Positions 7,023 to 8,432 of a stretch of DNA of 8,432 bases are shown one piece after another; the first letter of the stretch is position 1; every line of letters begins with the position of its first letter. Made by a program: the position numbers and the translations under genes. The notes under the pieces are model-generated. The model did not search any database, was not told the origin of the DNA, and saw only the letters and a program-made list of their open reading frames with translations. Source of the stretch: Candidatus Omnitrophota bacterium (GTDB lineage Bacteria > Omnitrophota > Omnitrophia > Omnitrophales > JACROU01); contig JACQQR010000045.1 in the NCBI GenBank assembly GCA_016206875.1, positions 1 through 8,432 of the forward strand, in the 5' to 3' direction.

Positions 7023-7625
7023 ATGGTTTCAAAGACTAAAAAACTCATCACTTTTTTTAAAAGGCAGAAGGGCATAGCCCGTTTTTCGGCCGTACTCAAA
7101 GCAGGGTTCCATCCCGATACGCTTCTAGTGCTTGAAAAAGAAAGGGTGATAGAGAAAATTGGCAGAGGTCTTTATAAGCTTCAAGAAAACAGTGTCCTTT
7201 CGAATCCTGATCTCGTTGTGGCGGCACTTCAAGTCCCAAAGGGGGTTGTTTGCTTAGTTTCTGCACTGTCGTTTCATGAAGTAACGGACGAAGTTCCCCA
7301 TTATGTCGATCTGGCCATTCCACGAGGTGCCCGAGCTAATAAGATCGACTTCCCTCCAATCAAATATTATCGGTTCACCTTCGAAGCATGGAAGGCAGGA
7401 ATTGAAGAGCACAGAATCGACGGCCATATCGTGCGAATTTATAGTCTGGCGAAAACCATTGCAGATTGTTTCAAATTCAGGAATAAAATCGGCGTTCAAA
7501 TTGCCCGCGAAGCGCTTAAAGTAGCTGTCACAGAAAAGAAGGCCCCGCCAAAAGAAATCATGTGGTACGCAAAGATTTGCAGGGTTACCAATATCATCAA
7601 GCCGATCCTGGAAGCCATCATATGA
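7023..7625 (+). CDS. AbiEi-family antitoxin (type IV toxin-antitoxin)
   Basis: The 200-residue protein matches the AbiEi layout. An N-terminal winged-helix domain covers roughly residues 1-55 (FFKRQKGIARFSAVLKAGF at 11-29, then GRGLYKL at 48-54 as the wing). A C-terminal domain follows with VCLVSALSFHEVTDEVPHYV (76-95), IPRGARANK (99-107) and IYSLAKTIADCFKFRNKIG (139-157), a signature stretch of this group. In studied AbiE systems the antitoxin does not bind the toxin protein, represses the shared promoter, and counteracts the toxin's effect. The length is normal and no break is seen. The ribosome binding site is weak (ACGGA, 7011-7015). The stop overlaps the toxin start as ATGA, the usual coupled arrangement. 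It is named from motif memory, without a search. Confidence 0.88.
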   Translation: MVSKTKKLITFFKRQKGIARFSAVLKAGFHPDTLLVLEKERVIEKIGRGLYKLQENSVLSNPDLVVAALQVPKGVVCLVSALSFHEVTDEVPHYVDLAIPRGARANKIDFPPIKYYRFTFEAWKAGIEEHRIDGHIVRIYSLAKTIADCFKFRNKIGVQIAREALKVAVTEKKAPPKEIMWYAKICRVTNIIKPILEAII

Positions 7626-8110
7626 AACAAAACATAAAAAATGTAGAGGCGTCTGTGCGGGCAAGGCTGCAAAATAAAGCCAAAGAAACAAACCGCCCCT
7701 TCGCCGAGGTGCTTCAATACTACGGAATGGAACGGTTTCTTTATCGTTTCAGCCGGTCAAAGTATGCTGAAAAATTTATCCTCAAAGGGGCGCTCATGTT
7801 CACCGTCTGGCAAGTTCTCGAAAGACGGACAACCATGGATATAGATTTTCTTGCTCAATACGACAATCAGGTAGCCAAGATCGAAGAGGTGATCAAAGAA
7901 ATTTGCCAGACAAAGGTTGTGCCTGATGGGCTCACGTTTGATTCTATGAGTGTTGCCGGCCGGAAGATCAAGGAAGGTGCTGATTACGAAGGTGTTCGCA
8001 TCAGATTTCGTGGGTTTATCGAACGGGCAAGAATCCCCATGCAAATTGATTTCGGATTCGGTGACGCTATACTTCACAGGCTCACGAATTGTGAAGTATA
8101 TTATAACTGA
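7622..8110 (+). pseudogene. AbiEii/AbiGii-type nucleotidyltransferase toxin, C-terminally truncated
   Basis: The start is ATG 7622 (MKQNIKNVEASVRARL), in an ATGA overlap with the antitoxin. The 162 residues match the N-terminal part of AbiEii-type toxins. FILKGALMF (52-60) and TMDIDFL (71-77, with D73 and D75) form the nucleotidyltransferase core motif. MQIDFGFGD (140-148) supplies the next conserved acidic residue, D143. Family members I know run to roughly 230-310 residues and continue after GFGD with a proline-rich linker, a Lys-containing EKF-like helix and a final Asp motif. None of that is present here. After residue 150 the protein reads LHRLTNCEVYYN and stops, this tail being encoded by an inverted repeat (8068-8100). 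I infer a deletion or insertion that removed about 40% of the toxin. It is probably inactive, although a short active form cannot be excluded. Confidence 0.8.
8068..8100. repeat. Perfect 11-bp inverted repeat at the toxin break point
   Basis: TATACTTCACA (8068-8078) and TGTGAAGTATA (8090-8100) are exact reverse complements around an 11-base loop. Homology of the toxin to its family ends as this repeat begins, and the toxin stop lies 8 bases beyond it. It could be a small mobile-element remnant, a recombination scar, or a terminator-like hairpin, but no T-tract follows. Confidence 0.65.
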
Positions 8111-8161
8111 ATCTTTGCAAAATGACCTAATGGCTTATACTACGAGAAATCGGGTGATTGC

Positions 8162-8250
8162 TTGTCATTCCCGCGAAAGCGGGAATCCAGTGACTTTGCT
8201 CTTGGCGTAATGAAAAAGTCACTGGACCCCCGCTTTCGCGGGGGTGACAA
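8162..8250. repeat. REP doublet (BIME-like) with nested hairpins
   Basis: Two 36-base arms, 8162-8197 and 8215-8250, are inverted with 32 of 36 positions matching, separated by 17 bases. Each arm holds its own 8-bp hairpin. In the left arm, ATTCCCGC (8167-8174) pairs with GCGGGAAT (8179-8186) over a GAAA loop. In the right arm, ACCCCCGC (8226-8233) pairs with GCGGGGGT (8238-8245) over TTTC. The inner 12 bases (8186-8197 with 8215-8226) pair perfectly. This GTCATTCCCGCGAAAGCGGG type of repeat is common between genes in many bacteria and is often scattered by RAYT-type transposases. None is present here. It sits between converging genes and could stop transcription from both sides. Confidence 0.85.
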
Positions 8251-8336
8251 ACCATTCGATTATTCTGTCTATTTCCCAAGTGCCTTAAGTGATATGCACG
8301 CCTGGTGAGGATGGGAGGCCGCAGCTTTTACTTACT
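8251..8336. other. Short intergenic stretch with no recognised feature
   Basis: Between the REP doublet and the stop of the minus-strand gene I see no open frame, hairpin with a T-tract, or RNA gene. It is the 3' flank of the minus-strand gene. Confidence 0.5.
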
Positions 8337-8432
8337 TTAGCATGCCAAGCTCTTAAACAATTCTGCATATTCACGTAGGGCACGTTCGCGCGTGAAATGC
8401 TCTTCAAAATCCTGACTTGATTTTTTGTTGTA
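8337..8432 (-). CDS. C-terminal end of a minus-strand gene, possibly a glycosyltransferase (partial)
   Basis: Reading the minus strand inward from 8432 gives 31 open codons and a TAA stop (8337-8339 on the plus strand). The peptide begins YNKKSSQDFEEHFTRE and ends YAELFKSLAC. A charged amphipathic helix ending in an aromatic-rich Y..LF..L pattern is typical of the last helix of GT4 glycosyltransferases, and the neighbouring locus is rich in these. The family call is tentative, but the open frame looks real. It converges on the AbiE unit, with the REP doublet in between. Confidence 0.5.
   Translation of the reverse strand, partial: YNKKSSQDFEEHFTRERALREYAELFKSLAC

Noticed and set aside
7562..7621. 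GTG start adding 20 residues to the toxin
   Set aside because: The ATGA overlap at 7622 is the usual AbiE junction and MKQNIKNVEASVRARL matches the family's N-terminus.
7950..8210. Frameshifted continuation of the toxin in another frame
   Set aside because: The translation past 8100 (for example CHSRESGNPV) is simply the REP palindrome read as protein and does not resemble the missing toxin C-terminus, so a single frameshift does not restore the gene.
8162..8250. A CRISPR array or attachment site
   Set aside because: There is only one inverted pair, with no regularly spaced direct repeats and no spacer set or integrase gene. The structure is a REP doublet.

Overview
The window is a bacterial chromosomal segment dominated by one strand of tightly packed surface-glycan genes, followed by a damaged type IV toxin-antitoxin (AbiE) pair and two palindromic REP-like intergenic repeats. 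The organism cannot be named from the sequence. Overlapping polysaccharide genes and palindromes of the GTCAT...ATCC style suggest a free-living Gram-negative or candidate-phylum bacterium of middling GC. That is inference, not identification.

Layout: (1) Positions 2-70 hold the last 22 codons of an upstream plus-strand gene. (2) Positions 72-153 hold a degenerate REP-like palindrome that ends right against the ribosome binding site of the next gene. (3) Positions 171-6928 hold six plus-strand genes, each overlapping the next by 4 to 14 bases: an asparagine-synthetase-like amidotransferase, a GT4 glycosyltransferase, a GT2 glycosyltransferase, a second GT4 glycosyltransferase, a Methyltransf_24-type protein, and a class I SAM methyltransferase. 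The overlaps imply one translationally coupled transcript. (4) Positions 6929-7022 hold a hairpin that may terminate the operon, and the promoter/operator region of the next unit. (5) Positions 7023-8110 hold an AbiEi-type antitoxin and an AbiEii-type toxin. The toxin is cut short inside the region after its third conserved acidic motif, exactly where a perfect 11-bp inverted repeat sits. (6) Positions 8162-8250 hold a strong REP doublet with two nested hairpins. (7) Positions 8337-8432 hold the C-terminal end of a minus-strand gene, possibly another glycosyltransferase, converging on the AbiE unit.

How the genes may work together: the three glycosyltransferases would add successive sugars to a lipid-linked or surface glycan. 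The amidotransferase would convert a carboxylate (on a sugar acid or amino-acid substituent) to an amide. The two methyltransferase-fold proteins would add methyl or similar decorations. No flippase, polymerase or nucleotide-sugar synthesis gene lies in the window, so this is the middle or end of a larger locus. The AbiE pair reads as a separate accessory insertion at the edge of that locus.

I did not find a clearly new defence or mobile system. The points most worth a second look are the amidotransferase that lacks the synthetase-site glutamate of true AsnB, the toxin truncation at an inverted repeat, and the covarying hairpins of the REP doublet.
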